Assembly (NCBI GenBank): GCA_965655625.1
Contig: CBFHHA010000005.1
Coordinates: 1-64,000 of the forward strand
DNA length: 64,000 nucleotides
Source of the DNA: CAJJDF01 sp965655625
GTDB taxonomy: Bacteria > Bacteroidota > Bacteroidia > Flavobacteriales_D > CAJJDF01
Direction of reading: 5' to 3'
Shown in pieces: positions 33,035 to 40,743 of the stretch. Each line of letters opens with the position of its first letter. Position 1 is the first letter of the stretch. Both the position numbers and the translations under genes were made by a program. The notes under the pieces were generated by a model. The model was given only the letters and a program-made list of their open reading frames with translations. It had not been told where the DNA came from and ran no database searches.

Positions 33035-36000
33035 ATGGAATACAATCACAGTGAGATAGAAAAAAGATGGCAAAAAGAATGGGCAGAAAACAAGACTTTT
33101 AAGGCCGAAGAAAATTCTGAAAAACCGAAATTTTATTCGCTAGATATGTTTCCTTATCCTTCAGGAGCGGGATTGCATGTTGGGCATCCACTAGGTTATA
33201 TTGCATCCGATATTTATTCGCGTTACAAAAGACTAACAGGTTACAATGTATTGCACCCAATGGGATACGATTCTTTTGGGTTGCCTGCCGAGCAATACGC
33301 TATCCAAACTGGTCAGCATCCCGAACTTACAACCAAAACAAATGTAGAAAGGTACCGCCAGCAAATGGACCAAATTGGATTCTCTTTTGACTGGGCTAGA
33401 GAGGTGCGAACTTCTTCGCCTGAGTATTACAAATGGACCCAATGGATTTTCAAACAATTGTTTAATTCTTGGTACAACAAAGCAAGCAACAAAGCCGAGA
33501 AATTAGAAACTCTTACTGCTATTTTTGAAACCGAAGGAAACGCAAACGTGAAAGCATCTTGTGCCGAAACAGAGGTATTTACAACTGACCAATGGAGTAA
33601 ATTTACGGAGAAAGAACAAAGCGATATCTTAATGAATTATCGTTTAGCTTTCCTTTCTGACACCATGGTAAACTGGTGTCCAGCTTTGGGAACTGTGTTG
33701 GCAAATGACGAAATAAAAGACGGAGTATCGGAAAGAGGAGGACATCCTGTGGTACAAAAACTTATGCGCCAGTGGAGTATGAGAATTACTGCTTACGCAG
33801 AGAGATTAATTCAAGGATTGGATACCATTGATTGGAGCGATTCAATTAAGGAGCAACAGAAAAACTGGATTGGAAAATCGAAGGGAGCAATGGTTTCGTT
33901 TCCCATCCTAAATCCTTCCCTAAGGGAAGGACTTGCTTCGCAGAGTCACTCGGCAGGCACTGCTGGATATATGACTGGCGGTAATTATTCTCATTTATTG
34001 TTAGAAAAGGCAAAAGAAATGAGAGCTAATCCAACTGAAGCTGAGGCATTTATTTGGGCCCAACTTAAAGGAAAACAGCTAGGAGTAAAATTTAGGCAAC
34101 AACACTTAATTGATGATTTTATTGCGGACTTTGTTTGTTTATCAAAAAAGTTAATAATAGAAGTTGACGGCAAAATACATGATTCTCAAAAAGAACAAGA
34201 TGAAGCAAGAACTGCTGTTTTAGAAAACCTAGATTACAAAGTTATCCGCTTCACAAACGAAGAAGTAATCATGGACATTGAAAATGTCCTAAAAAAGATA
34301 AAAAAAGAACTTGCTGAAAGACCAGACTTAACTTCCAATGAGCCTGCGAACAGTGAGCCTGCGAACAACAGCAAAGCCAACGTAGAAGTCCTTCCCTTGG
34401 GGAAGGATTTAGGATGGGATAAATCTATCGAAGTTTTCACCACTCGCCCTGACACTATTTTTGGTGTAAACTTCATGGTGCTGGCACCAGAACATGAATT
34501 GGTAGCTGACATCACAACTCCAGAGCAGAAAGAAGAAGTGGAAGCCTACATTCATCAAGCTAGTTTGAAAACAGAACGTGACAGACAAGCGAATGTAAAA
34601 AACATCACAGGAGTTAATACGGGAGCTTTTGCCATTCATCCTTTCACTGGTGAAAAAGTACAAATTTGGATAGGAGATTACGTATTGGCCGGATACGGAA
34701 CCGGAGCTGTGATGGCTGTGCCTGCAGGAGACCAAAGAGATTGGGCTTTTGCCACTCATTTTGGAATTGAAATAAAAAATATATTTGAAAACGTAGATAT
34801 CTCGGAAGGAGCTTGCGAAGATAAATCGGCAATATTGACCAACTCAGATTTCTTGAATGGCTTGAATGCCAAAAAAGGAATTGGAGCAGCCATTAAAGCC
34901 ATACAAGAAAAAGGATGTGGTAGAGGAATGACAAACTTTAGATTGAGAGATGCTATTTTCTCGAGACAACGATATTGGGGAGAACCTTTTCCTGTGTATT
35001 TCGAAAATGAAATCCCGAAAGTAATTGAAGACGAATTTTTACCAATTGAATTACCCGAAGTAGAAAAGTATTTGCCTACCGAAGATGGAGAACCTCCATT
35101 GGGCAATGCAAACACATGGAGCTGGTGTAAAAACAAGAAAATTCTTAAAACGAACGACAAACAAAACGGAACTTGCACTTGGCCTATGGAATTGAACACC
35201 ATGCCAGGTTGGGCTGGGAGTTCATGGTATTTTTTAAGATACATGGATCCACAGAACGAGGGTGAATTTGTTTCGAAAGAAAAAGCAGATTACTGGGGAC
35301 AAGTAGATTTATACATTGGAGGAGCCGAACACGCAACAGGCCATTTATTGTACTCTCGTTTTTGGACAAAGTTTCTATACGACATGGGGTATATCTCATT
35401 TGAAGAGCCTTTCAAGAAATTGATCAACCAAGGGATGATTTTGGGAAGAAGTAGTTTTGTGTACAGAGATAAAGAAAGCGGGAAATTCGTTTCCTTCGAC
35501 AAAAGAAAAGAATACAAAACTGCCAGATTGCATACTGACATTTCCTTTGTAAATAACGACAAATTAGATATTGAAGCTTTCAAAAACTGGAGAGAAGAAT
35601 ACAAGAATGCTGAATTCATCACCAACGAAAACGGAGATTACATTTGTGGAAGCGAAATAGAAAAAATGAGTAAATCCAAATACAACGTACAAACTCCAGA
35701 TGAGTTGGTCGCCAAATTTGGAGCCGATACCTTAAGGTGTTACGAAATGTTCTTGGGGCCATTGGAACAAGCAAAACCTTGGGATACAAATGGAATTAGC
35801 GGAGTTAACGGATTCTTGAAAAAACTATGGAGATTATTCCATCATGGAGAAATATTCAATGTAAACGAGAGAGAAGCCAGTAAAGAGTCAATGAAAACTT
35901 TACACACAGCCATCAAAAAAGTAACAGAAGATCTAGAACGCTATTCATTCAATACAATTGTAAGCGGATTGATGATAGCCGTGAACGAACTTACAGTCCA

Positions 36001-36343
36001 AAAATGCGCCAACAAAGAAGTACTTGAAAAATTATTGGTGTTAGTTTCGCCCTATGCTCCTCATATTGCCGAGGAAATCTGGAATAAATTGGGACATACC
36101 AAAAGTATTACATTTGCCCAATGGCCAGAATTTAAACCAGAGTATTTGCTAGAAGCCAATCACACTTACCCAGTTTCGTTCAATGGCAAAATGAGGTTTA
36201 AAATTGAGTTGCCCACCGAACTGAGTAAAGAAGAAATTGAAAAAGAAGTGATGGCTCACCAAAAAACGGCTCATTACTTGGAAGGAAAGTCAATTAAGAA
36301 ATTGATAATTGTACCTAAAAAGATTGTTAACATCGTAATGTAG
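33035..36343 (+). CDS. leuS: Leucyl-tRNA synthetase with an inserted DUF559 nuclease domain
   Basis: LeuRS charges tRNA-Leu. From the ATG at 33035 the protein is 1102 residues; a normal Bacteroidota enzyme is about 930. The class I motifs are intact: HVGH at 48-51 and KMSKS at 877-881. The editing domain CP1 is recognisable by VFTTRPDTIFG. The extra length is a block at about residues 289-462, between GAMVSF and KSIEVFTTRPDT. It contains a DUF559 endonuclease-like domain (about 313-420) with FRQQH (353-357) and EVDGKIH (376-382), flanked by low-complexity linkers (NEPANSEPANNS). The insertion keeps the frame and no stop codon interrupts it. The upstream ATG at 32936 is rejected because a good promoter lies after it. 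Confidence 0.93.
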   Translation: MEYNHSEIEKRWQKEWAENKTFKAEENSEKPKFYSLDMFPYPSGAGLHVGHPLGYIASDIYSRYKRLTGYNVLHPMGYDSFGLPAEQYAIQTGQHPELTTKTNVERYRQQMDQIGFSFDWAREVRTSSPEYYKWTQWIFKQLFNSWYNKASNKAEKLETLTAIFETEGNANVKASCAETEVFTTDQWSKFTEKEQSDILMNYRLAFLSDTMVNWCPALGTVLANDEIKDGVSERGGHPVVQKLMRQWSMRITAYAERLIQGLDTIDWSDSIKEQQKNWIGKSKGAMVSFPILNPSLREGLASQSHSAGTAGYMTGGNYSHLLLEKAKEMRANPTEAEAFIWAQLKGKQLGVKFRQQHLIDDFIADFVCLSKKLIIEVDGKIHDSQKEQDEARTAVLENLDYKVIRFTNEEVIMDIENVLKKIKKELAERPDLTSNEPANSEPANNSKANVEVLPLGKDLGWDKSIEVFTTRPDTIFGVNFMVLAPEHELVADITTPEQKEEVEAYIHQASLKTERDRQANVKNITGVNTGAFAIHPFTGEKVQIWIGDYVLAGYGTGAVMAVPAGDQRDWAFATHFGIEIKNIFENVDISEGACEDKSAILTNSDFLNGLNAKKGIGAAIKAIQEKGCGRGMTNFRLRDAIFSRQRYWGEPFPVYFENEIPKVIEDEFLPIELPEVEKYLPTEDGEPPLGNANTWSWCKNKKILKTNDKQNGTCTWPMELNTMPGWAGSSWYFLRYMDPQNEGEFVSKEKADYWGQVDLYIGGAEHATGHLLYSRFWTKFLYDMGYISFEEPFKKLINQGMILGRSSFVYRDKESGKFVSFDKRKEYKTARLHTDISFVNNDKLDIEAFKNWREEYKNAEFITNENGDYICGSEIEKMSKSKYNVQTPDELVAKFGADTLRCYEMFLGPLEQAKPWDTNGISGVNGFLKKLWRLFHHGEIFNVNEREASKESMKTLHTAIKKVTEDLERYSFNTIVSGLMIAVNELTVQKCANKEVLEKLLVLVSPYAPHIAEEIWNKLGHTKSITFAQWPEFKPEYLLEANHTYPVSFNGKMRFKIELPTELSKEEIEKEVMAHQKTAHYLEGKSIKKLIIVPKKIVNIVM
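33901..33934 (+). repeat. Left terminal inverted repeat of the leuS element
   Basis: Thirty-four bases starting TCCCATCCTAAATCC and ending GGGAAGGACTT. Inside is a hairpin, CCTTCCC-TAA-GGGAAGG (33914-33930). It matches the reverse complement of the right end at 33 of 34 positions; the single difference is base 33921 in the hairpin loop. Confidence 0.9.
33937..33962 (+). repeat. Left subterminal repeats of the leuS element
   Basis: Two degenerate tandem units, TTCGCAGAGTCACT and CGGCAGGCACTG, correspond to the reverse complement of the right-hand tandem repeat (unit TTCGCAGGCTCACTG). They show that the symmetry of the element extends inside the terminal repeats. Confidence 0.55.
34336..34365 (+). 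repeat. Right subterminal tandem repeat of the leuS element
   Basis: Two 15-base units, CAATGAGCCTGCGAA and CAGTGAGCCTGCGAA, differ at one base. They encode the linker NEPANSEPAN and mirror the left subterminal repeats in inverted orientation. Confidence 0.75.
34386..34419 (-). repeat. Right terminal inverted repeat of the leuS element
   Basis: Thirty-four bases from AAGTCCTTCCC to GGATGGGA, with the internal hairpin CCTTCCC-TTG-GGGAAGG (34390-34406). It is the inverted partner of 33901-33934. Confidence 0.9.
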
Positions 36344-36404
36344 TCTATTTTGATTAGATCGTTTTTTCTATAATAGTACAGATCTAACTGAAAAACCTGC
36401 TAAC

Positions 36405-36704
36405 ATGGGACTAAAAACTAACCTCAGAAAATTTTTTGGAAGAGCTAATAATACTACCAATTCGGCCACAAACATAACGGATACCCCAAGTTATTTAACC
36501 AAAGATCCAGCTAAAAAACTAAAGGTCCGAACAATTGACGCTACCCGAGGTAATTCCAATTTAGCTAGTAACACTTTAAATAAAACTGCAGGGAAAGCAA
36601 CGAAAACAGCATTTAAAGCAAAAGAAGCTGGAGAGAAAGTACGCGAATCCACCGAGAAAATTATTATTGGATTGAAAGAAAAAGCAAATCATGCTTTCGA
36701 ATAA
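36405..36704 (+). CDS. Hypothetical Lys/Ala-rich protein, 99 residues
   Basis: I cannot assign a family. The first half is polar and Asn/Thr-rich (ANNTTNSATNITDTPSYL) and the second half is a long, charged amphipathic helix (KATKTAFKAKEAGEKVRE and on to KEKANHAFE), similar in character to YtxH, phasin-like or LEA-like small proteins. No signal peptide or membrane helix is present. The start ATG is 61 bases after leuS and a terminator follows, so it is taken as a real gene, possibly cotranscribed with leuS. Confidence 0.6.
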   Translation: MGLKTNLRKFFGRANNTTNSATNITDTPSYLTKDPAKKLKVRTIDATRGNSNLASNTLNKTAGKATKTAFKAKEAGEKVRESTEKIIIGLKEKANHAFE

Positions 36705-36711
36705 ATTCATT

Positions 36712-36763
36712 CAACCTCACTAAAATTTAAAAACTAATCTTACAAAATGAGGTTGGTTTTTTT
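36712..36763 (+). terminator. Probable terminator with long loop
   Basis: CAACCTCA (36712-36719) pairs with TGAGGTTG (36748-36755), followed by a run of eight T. The 28-base loop is long but A/T rich, so it is a plausible Rho-independent terminator. Confidence 0.55.
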
Positions 36764-36842
36764 GTTGCCTCAACTTTCGTGTAAGATTCTTATCTTTACG
36801 GCTTATAAGTACAATAAAAATAACTTGACTTCGTAATTATTC

Positions 36843-37679
36843 ATGATGAAAAACACTCTCCTATTCCTAACTATTTCGTTGTTATCTACCCAAATGATAG
36901 CGCAGAGCGAAGAAGTCTCATTCTTTTTTGGGTCGTCTTACTACATTGGAGATTTAAACTCAAAGCACTTTGACCAAAATACCAATCCCGCACTTGGAAT
37001 AATGTACAAAAGGAATCATCGAAACGACCGGTATTCGTTTCGACTGCAGTTTACTTATGGCAAAGTAGAAGCTTACGACATACAATCGAGTGATGATTGG
37101 CAACGAAACAGAGATTTAAACTTTCAATCTACCCTCCTGGAATTGGGCGCAATAATGGAAGTGAATTTTAATAAATATAGAGTAGGACAAACCGAGAAAT
37201 TAAACAAAACTCCTTATTTGTTTTTTGGAATAGCTGGTTATAATTTCAAACCAAAAGGACTTTACAATGACAGCTGGTATGATTTGCAAGCTATGGGAAC
37301 TGAAGGACAAAACACCTCAGCCAACCCAAATGATTATTACAAACTAAATCAATTGGCAATACCGGTTGGAATTGGGTTCAAAAAAAACATCAATAAAAAT
37401 TGGGCCTGGTCGATTGAGTATGGAGCAAGAATTTTATTTACCGACTTTTTGGATGATGTAAGTGGAAAATACGTTGACCCACAAATTTTAGCCAACGAAT
37501 CAGGGATTTTAACACCCATTTTGGCCGACAGAAGCTACAACCAAATAGGAAATCAAAACATTGGGAATGACAGAGGAAATCCTGCTTTAAAAGATTGGTA
37601 CTTTTTTGCTGGATTTACACTCTCCTATTCTTTCAACAAAGGAGACGAATGCACCAATGCTTTTAAACGAAAAGACTAA
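36843..37679 (+). CDS. DUF6089 / PorG-like outer-membrane beta-barrel protein
   Basis: A 278-residue exported protein with signal peptide (about 1-20, ending TQMIAQ). The start of the mature protein, SFFFGSSYYIGDLNSKHF, followed by NPALGIMYKRN and repeated amphipathic strands, matches the DUF6089 family, which includes PorG of the type IX secretion system. PorG forms an outer-membrane barrel that anchors the PorK/N ring. Assignment as PorG itself is not certain because no other type IX genes are in the window. A TATCTTTA box at 36791-36798 may be the -7 element. Confidence 0.75.
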   Translation: MMKNTLLFLTISLLSTQMIAQSEEVSFFFGSSYYIGDLNSKHFDQNTNPALGIMYKRNHRNDRYSFRLQFTYGKVEAYDIQSSDDWQRNRDLNFQSTLLELGAIMEVNFNKYRVGQTEKLNKTPYLFFGIAGYNFKPKGLYNDSWYDLQAMGTEGQNTSANPNDYYKLNQLAIPVGIGFKKNINKNWAWSIEYGARILFTDFLDDVSGKYVDPQILANESGILTPILADRSYNQIGNQNIGNDRGNPALKDWYFFAGFTLSYSFNKGDECTNAFKRKD

Positions 37680-37688
37680 CGAATCCTC

Positions 37689-38279
37689 ATGCTTGACCTA
37701 CTCCTGTCGCTTGACACCAAACTTTTTCTGTTCCTCAATGGATTCCACAATCCGTTTTTTGATACAGTGATGTATTGGATAAGTCACAAATTCTTTTGGG
37801 TTCCTTTTTATGCGTTTCTTGTGTTTCTTCTCTTTAGATTTTTTGGCAAAAAGCAAGGCATAATTCTAACGATTCTCATCATCACTACTTTTGCTCTCAC
37901 CAATACACTTTCTGTCGAAGCTTTCAAAAATGTATTTGAGCGACCTCGCCCTTGTCACAATGAATTAATACAAGCGAGTACACACATCGTGAAAGATCAT
38001 TGTGGAGGAAAATGGGGGTTTGTTTCCTCACATGCGAGCAATGTTTTTGGGTTAGCTACACTCGTTTTTTTCTTTTTCAAAAACAGAATTAAAGGAATTG
38101 GTTGGTCTATTTTTTTGTGGGCAAGCGCAATTAGCTACAGCCGAATTTATTTGGGCGTACACTACCCTCTCGATATTATGTGTGGAGGAATGTTAGGCGT
38201 AACACTTGCATTCGTTGTGTTTCAAGTAGCCAAGAAACTGAATCTTATTGATTTCACAAAGCTGCGACAAACAACTTAA
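37689..38279 (+). CDS. PAP2 family phosphatase
   Basis: A 196-residue inner-membrane phosphatase with the three-part PAP2 active site: KNVFERPRP (Lys80 to Arg87-Pro88), VSSHASN with its catalytic His, and YSRIYLGVHYP with the second His. About five membrane helices are visible. Members dephosphorylate lipids such as undecaprenyl pyrophosphate or phosphatidic acid. It starts nine bases after the DUF6089 gene. At its 3' end it overlaps the convergent FMN reductase gene by 26 bases. Confidence 0.9.
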   Translation: MLDLLLSLDTKLFLFLNGFHNPFFDTVMYWISHKFFWVPFYAFLVFLLFRFFGKKQGIILTILIITTFALTNTLSVEAFKNVFERPRPCHNELIQASTHIVKDHCGGKWGFVSSHASNVFGLATLVFFFFKNRIKGIGWSIFLWASAISYSRIYLGVHYPLDIMCGGMLGVTLAFVVFQVAKKLNLIDFTKLRQTT

Positions 38280-38784
38280 TCTGCTGATTTAATTCGAGCC
38301 GTAGTTCTTCCTTTATCAGTCTTCCATCGATGAAATTTTCTTGAAAACTTGGCAAACTAAAGCTGCCAGAGATTTCAGCGCCATGCCTGGGAAACCTGTC
38401 TTTTGCAATGGCCATTACAGAAGCTCCACCTCTTCCGCCTGGGGAAGTAGAAAGCAGCAAAACCGGAGTATCACCAAACACCTTTGCTTCTTCACGAGAC
38501 ATCCAATCAAACATATTTTTAAAAACAGCAGTAAAGTTTCCATTGTGTTCTGCAAGAGACAAAACTATTCCATCTGCATTCTGGATGAGTTTAAGGAGGT
38601 TTCTCGCCTCTTTGGGAACACCATTGGCTAACTCTTCATCTATGCCATAAATAGGCAAAGAAAAATCATTTAAATCAAGATGTAACACATCTGCATCGTC
38701 AATGAGCGATGCTGCGTAATAAGCAAGTTTCTTATTAATGGAATTCTTACTATTACTTCCACCTAAAGCTAGTATTTTTTTCAT
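38254..38784 (-). CDS. NADPH-dependent FMN reductase family protein
   Basis: A 176-residue flavodoxin-like oxidoreductase. The N-terminal phosphate-binding loop ALGGSNSKNSINKKLA, the segment SLAEHNGNFTAVFKNMFDWM and the LLSTSPGGRGGASVM loop are those of the FMN_red (SsuE/chromate reductase-like) family. Substrates in vivo are usually quinones or flavins. The 3' overlap with the PAP2 gene is 26 bases. An inverted repeat lies directly before the start. Confidence 0.88.
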   Translation of the reverse strand: MKKILALGGSNSKNSINKKLAYYAASLIDDADVLHLDLNDFSLPIYGIDEELANGVPKEARNLLKLIQNADGIVLSLAEHNGNFTAVFKNMFDWMSREEAKVFGDTPVLLLSTSPGGRGGASVMAIAKDRFPRHGAEISGSFSLPSFQENFIDGRLIKEELRLELNQQIKLFVAAL

Positions 38785-38788
38785 GTAA

Positions 38789-38806
38789 ACTTAGTTAGCT
38801 AAGTTG
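38789..38806. promoter_or_regulatory. Inverted repeat before the FMN reductase gene
   Basis: AACTTAG-TTAG-CTAAGTT is a seven-base perfect dyad five bases upstream of the start codon. It could be an operator or a leader hairpin that hides the start; nothing proves either. Confidence 0.3.
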
Positions 38807-38850
38807 AAGGTAGGCCTCTTTGTAATAGAAGTCAATTAATTCTGGGCAGA

Positions 38851-40068
38851 TTATGAGTCTTCTTTCACTTTAAACCCCTCTTTTTGTCTGATTGCCTGGA
38901 CTCCTGGCAATTCCTTACCCTCTAAATATTCGAGCATAGCACCACCTCCCGTTGATACATAACTTACTTTTTCTCCTAAATCGTACTTATTGATGGCTGC
39001 GACAGAATCTCCTCCTCCAATAAGAGAGTAACTTCCTTTTGCTGTAGCTCCCACCACACTGAAAGCGATAGCTTTCGTCCCTTTCTCAAAACTTTCCATT
39101 TCAAATACTCCCATTGGGCCATTCCACAAAATAGTTGCAGAGCGAGTCACTACTTCCTTAAATTGCTCAATTGAGTGTTGGCCAATATCCAATCCCATCC
39201 AACCTTCGGGAATATCAAAAATATCGCACTCTTTGGTAGTTGCATCGTTGCTGAAAGCATCTGCAATAATGGTGTCCGTTGGTATGTGTAAATTTACGCC
39301 TAGTTTTTCAGCTTTAGCCATAATTTCTTTGGCTGTAGCTAATTGGTTATCCTCCACGAGCGAACTCCCAATTTTGCCTCCTTGTGCTTTGATAAACGTG
39401 TAACTCATACCCCCACCAATTATGATGTCCGTTACCTTGTCCATCAAGTTTTGTATCACATTGATTTTTCCAGAAACTTTAGCTCCTCCAATAATGGCTG
39501 TAAAAGGTGTTTTGGGTGCTGAAAGGACTTTTTCTAAGTTGTTGATTTCATTTTCCAATAGGTTTCCAAAGGATTTTTTACCAGTAAAAAAATTGGCCAC
39601 CATGGTAGTAGAGGCATGCGCCCTGTGAGCTGTGCCAAAAGCATCATTTACATAAAAATCGGCAAGTTTAGATAGCTCTTTTGCAAAATATAAGTTCCCA
39701 GCCGTTTCATGTTTATAGAACCGTAAGTTTTCCAATAATAGAACTTCTCCTGGCTTTAACTCAGTCGCCATTTCTTGTGCCTTATTTCCTATCGAATCCT
39801 CACAAAACTTGACTTCTCTGTTTACCAATTGAGACAAATGGCTCACCAAATGTTTCAGTGAAAATCTTTCTTCAAATCCTAGCTTGGGTCTACCCAGGTG
39901 AGACATAACAATCACACTTCCTCCATCAGCTAATATTTTAGTTAATGTAGGTAATGCAGCTTGCATCCTGGTGTCGTCTGTAATTTCAAAATCGGCATTA
40001 AGAGGGACATTAAAGTCTACTCTCACAAGTACTTTTTTATTGGCAAAATTTAAATCTGAAAAAGGCAT
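38851..40068 (-). CDS. pgk: Phosphoglycerate kinase
   Basis: The 405-residue glycolytic kinase that transfers phosphate between 1,3-bisphosphoglycerate and ADP. It shows the N-terminal substrate motif VLVRVDFNVPLN, the SHLGRPK loop, the hinge region, and the C-terminal nucleotide-binding GGGDSVAAINK. It is about ten residues longer than most, through the tail (IRQKEGFKVKEDS). It is the downstream neighbour of the DUF2723 gene but is separated from it by a terminator. Confidence 0.97.
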   Translation of the reverse strand: MPFSDLNFANKKVLVRVDFNVPLNADFEITDDTRMQAALPTLTKILADGGSVIVMSHLGRPKLGFEERFSLKHLVSHLSQLVNREVKFCEDSIGNKAQEMATELKPGEVLLLENLRFYKHETAGNLYFAKELSKLADFYVNDAFGTAHRAHASTTMVANFFTGKKSFGNLLENEINNLEKVLSAPKTPFTAIIGGAKVSGKINVIQNLMDKVTDIIIGGGMSYTFIKAQGGKIGSSLVEDNQLATAKEIMAKAEKLGVNLHIPTDTIIADAFSNDATTKECDIFDIPEGWMGLDIGQHSIEQFKEVVTRSATILWNGPMGVFEMESFEKGTKAIAFSVVGATAKGSYSLIGGGDSVAAINKYDLGEKVSYVSTGGGAMLEYLEGKELPGVQAIRQKEGFKVKEDS

Positions 40069-40096
40069 GAAGTTAATTTTATTAGGTTTTAAATAA

Positions 40097-40131
40097 AAAA
40101 AGAGGTCCCCAATAAAATGGAAACCTCTTTG
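40097..40131 (-). terminator. Terminator after the DUF2723 gene
   Basis: On the minus strand AAAGAGGT pairs with ACCTCTTT around a 16-base loop and is followed by a T tract and TATTT. It lies between the DUF2723 gene and pgk. Confidence 0.75.
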
Positions 40132-40149
40132 TTCAGTTTGTTCTTTTTA

Positions 40150-40646
40150 TTATGGACATCCACCCTTTTCAATCTTTCCTGGAGTTCTGGGGCATCTATC
40201 AGTAAAGTCAGACACTCCATCTTTATCTGCATCCGGAAGGAAGTTTGGAATAGCGTATTGGTAGAAGTCTACCGGAATTACACCTGGTCTTCTTGTTTGA
40301 CCCACAGTGTAAATATCACGTTGAACCATTTCTCTGAAATTCTCGTTCTCTACTGCCAACTGCTGGAATTTCTTGGCAAGTGCATCGTATCCTTCTGGGT
40401 TAAAATTAGCCAAAGCAAACGAGTTATCGCCTGTTCCTTGTTCAAGTGCAACAAAATGACTCATAAAGCCCCCAATTTCTTGGAACATTTCGGCAATATA
40501 CTTCCCGTTTTGACGAGCAAAATAATCAATGTTTTCGCTGTAGTACTCTGCCAATTCTTTTGATCGCTCGAATCCTTTAGCAGAATCTTTTGCCCTGAAA
40601 TACATCAGAGCGGTGTAATTCAATAATTCATCGATCTTACAACTTT
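40150..40646 (-). CDS. C-terminal fragment next to the gap, probably end of the DUF2723 protein; TSP3-like tail
   Basis: The frame is open into the run of Ns, with no start codon needed: it reads SCKIDELLNYTALMYFRAKD and continues as a helical region to the stop. It ends with DADKDGVSDFTDRCPRTPG and KIEKGGCP, a thrombospondin type 3-like calcium-binding motif more often seen before OmpA domains; here the protein stops directly after it. The 165 residues most likely belong to the same gene as the large part on the other side of the gap, because the strand agrees, helical repeats are expected at the C-terminus of DUF2723 proteins, and the terminator follows. A separate small gene cannot be ruled out. 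Confidence 0.6.
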
Positions 40647-40743
40647 NNNNNNNNNNNNNNNNNNNNNNNNNNNNNNNNNNNNNNNNNNNNNNNNNNNNNN
40701 NNNNNNNNNNNNNNNNNNNNNNNNNNNNNNNNNNNNNNNNNNN
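40647..40743. other. Assembly gap (97 Ns)
   Basis: The sequence is unknown here. The true size may differ from 97 bases; the frames on the two sides do not join as written, which suggests that the number of Ns is not exact. Confidence 0.99.

Larger units (their letters stand above)
33901..34419 (+). mobile_element. In-frame mobile element carrying a DUF559 nuclease domain, inside leuS
   Basis: The element is 519 bp, or 173 codons. Its ends are 34-bp inverted repeats with one mismatch. Between them is a reading frame in phase with leuS; an ATG at 33971 could be the start of the original free-standing nuclease. The nuclease part matches DUF559 (Vsr/PD-(D/E)xK-like fold): AEAFIWAQLKGKQLGVKFRQ region, then DFIADFVCL, then EVDGKIHDSQKEQDE, then VIRFTNEEVIMDIENVLKKI. 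Removing 33901-34419 joins GTTTCGTT to TAAATCTATC, giving VSFKSIEVFTTRPDT, an ordinary LeuRS sequence. No clear target-site duplication is visible. That this block is mobile is inferred from its ends and phase; it has not been shown to move. Confidence 0.8.

Noticed and set aside
40620..40650. Stop codon just after the gap in the DUF2723 frame
   Set aside because: It appears only if exactly 97 bases are missing. Gap sizes are often estimates, and the neighbouring frame is open and protein-like.
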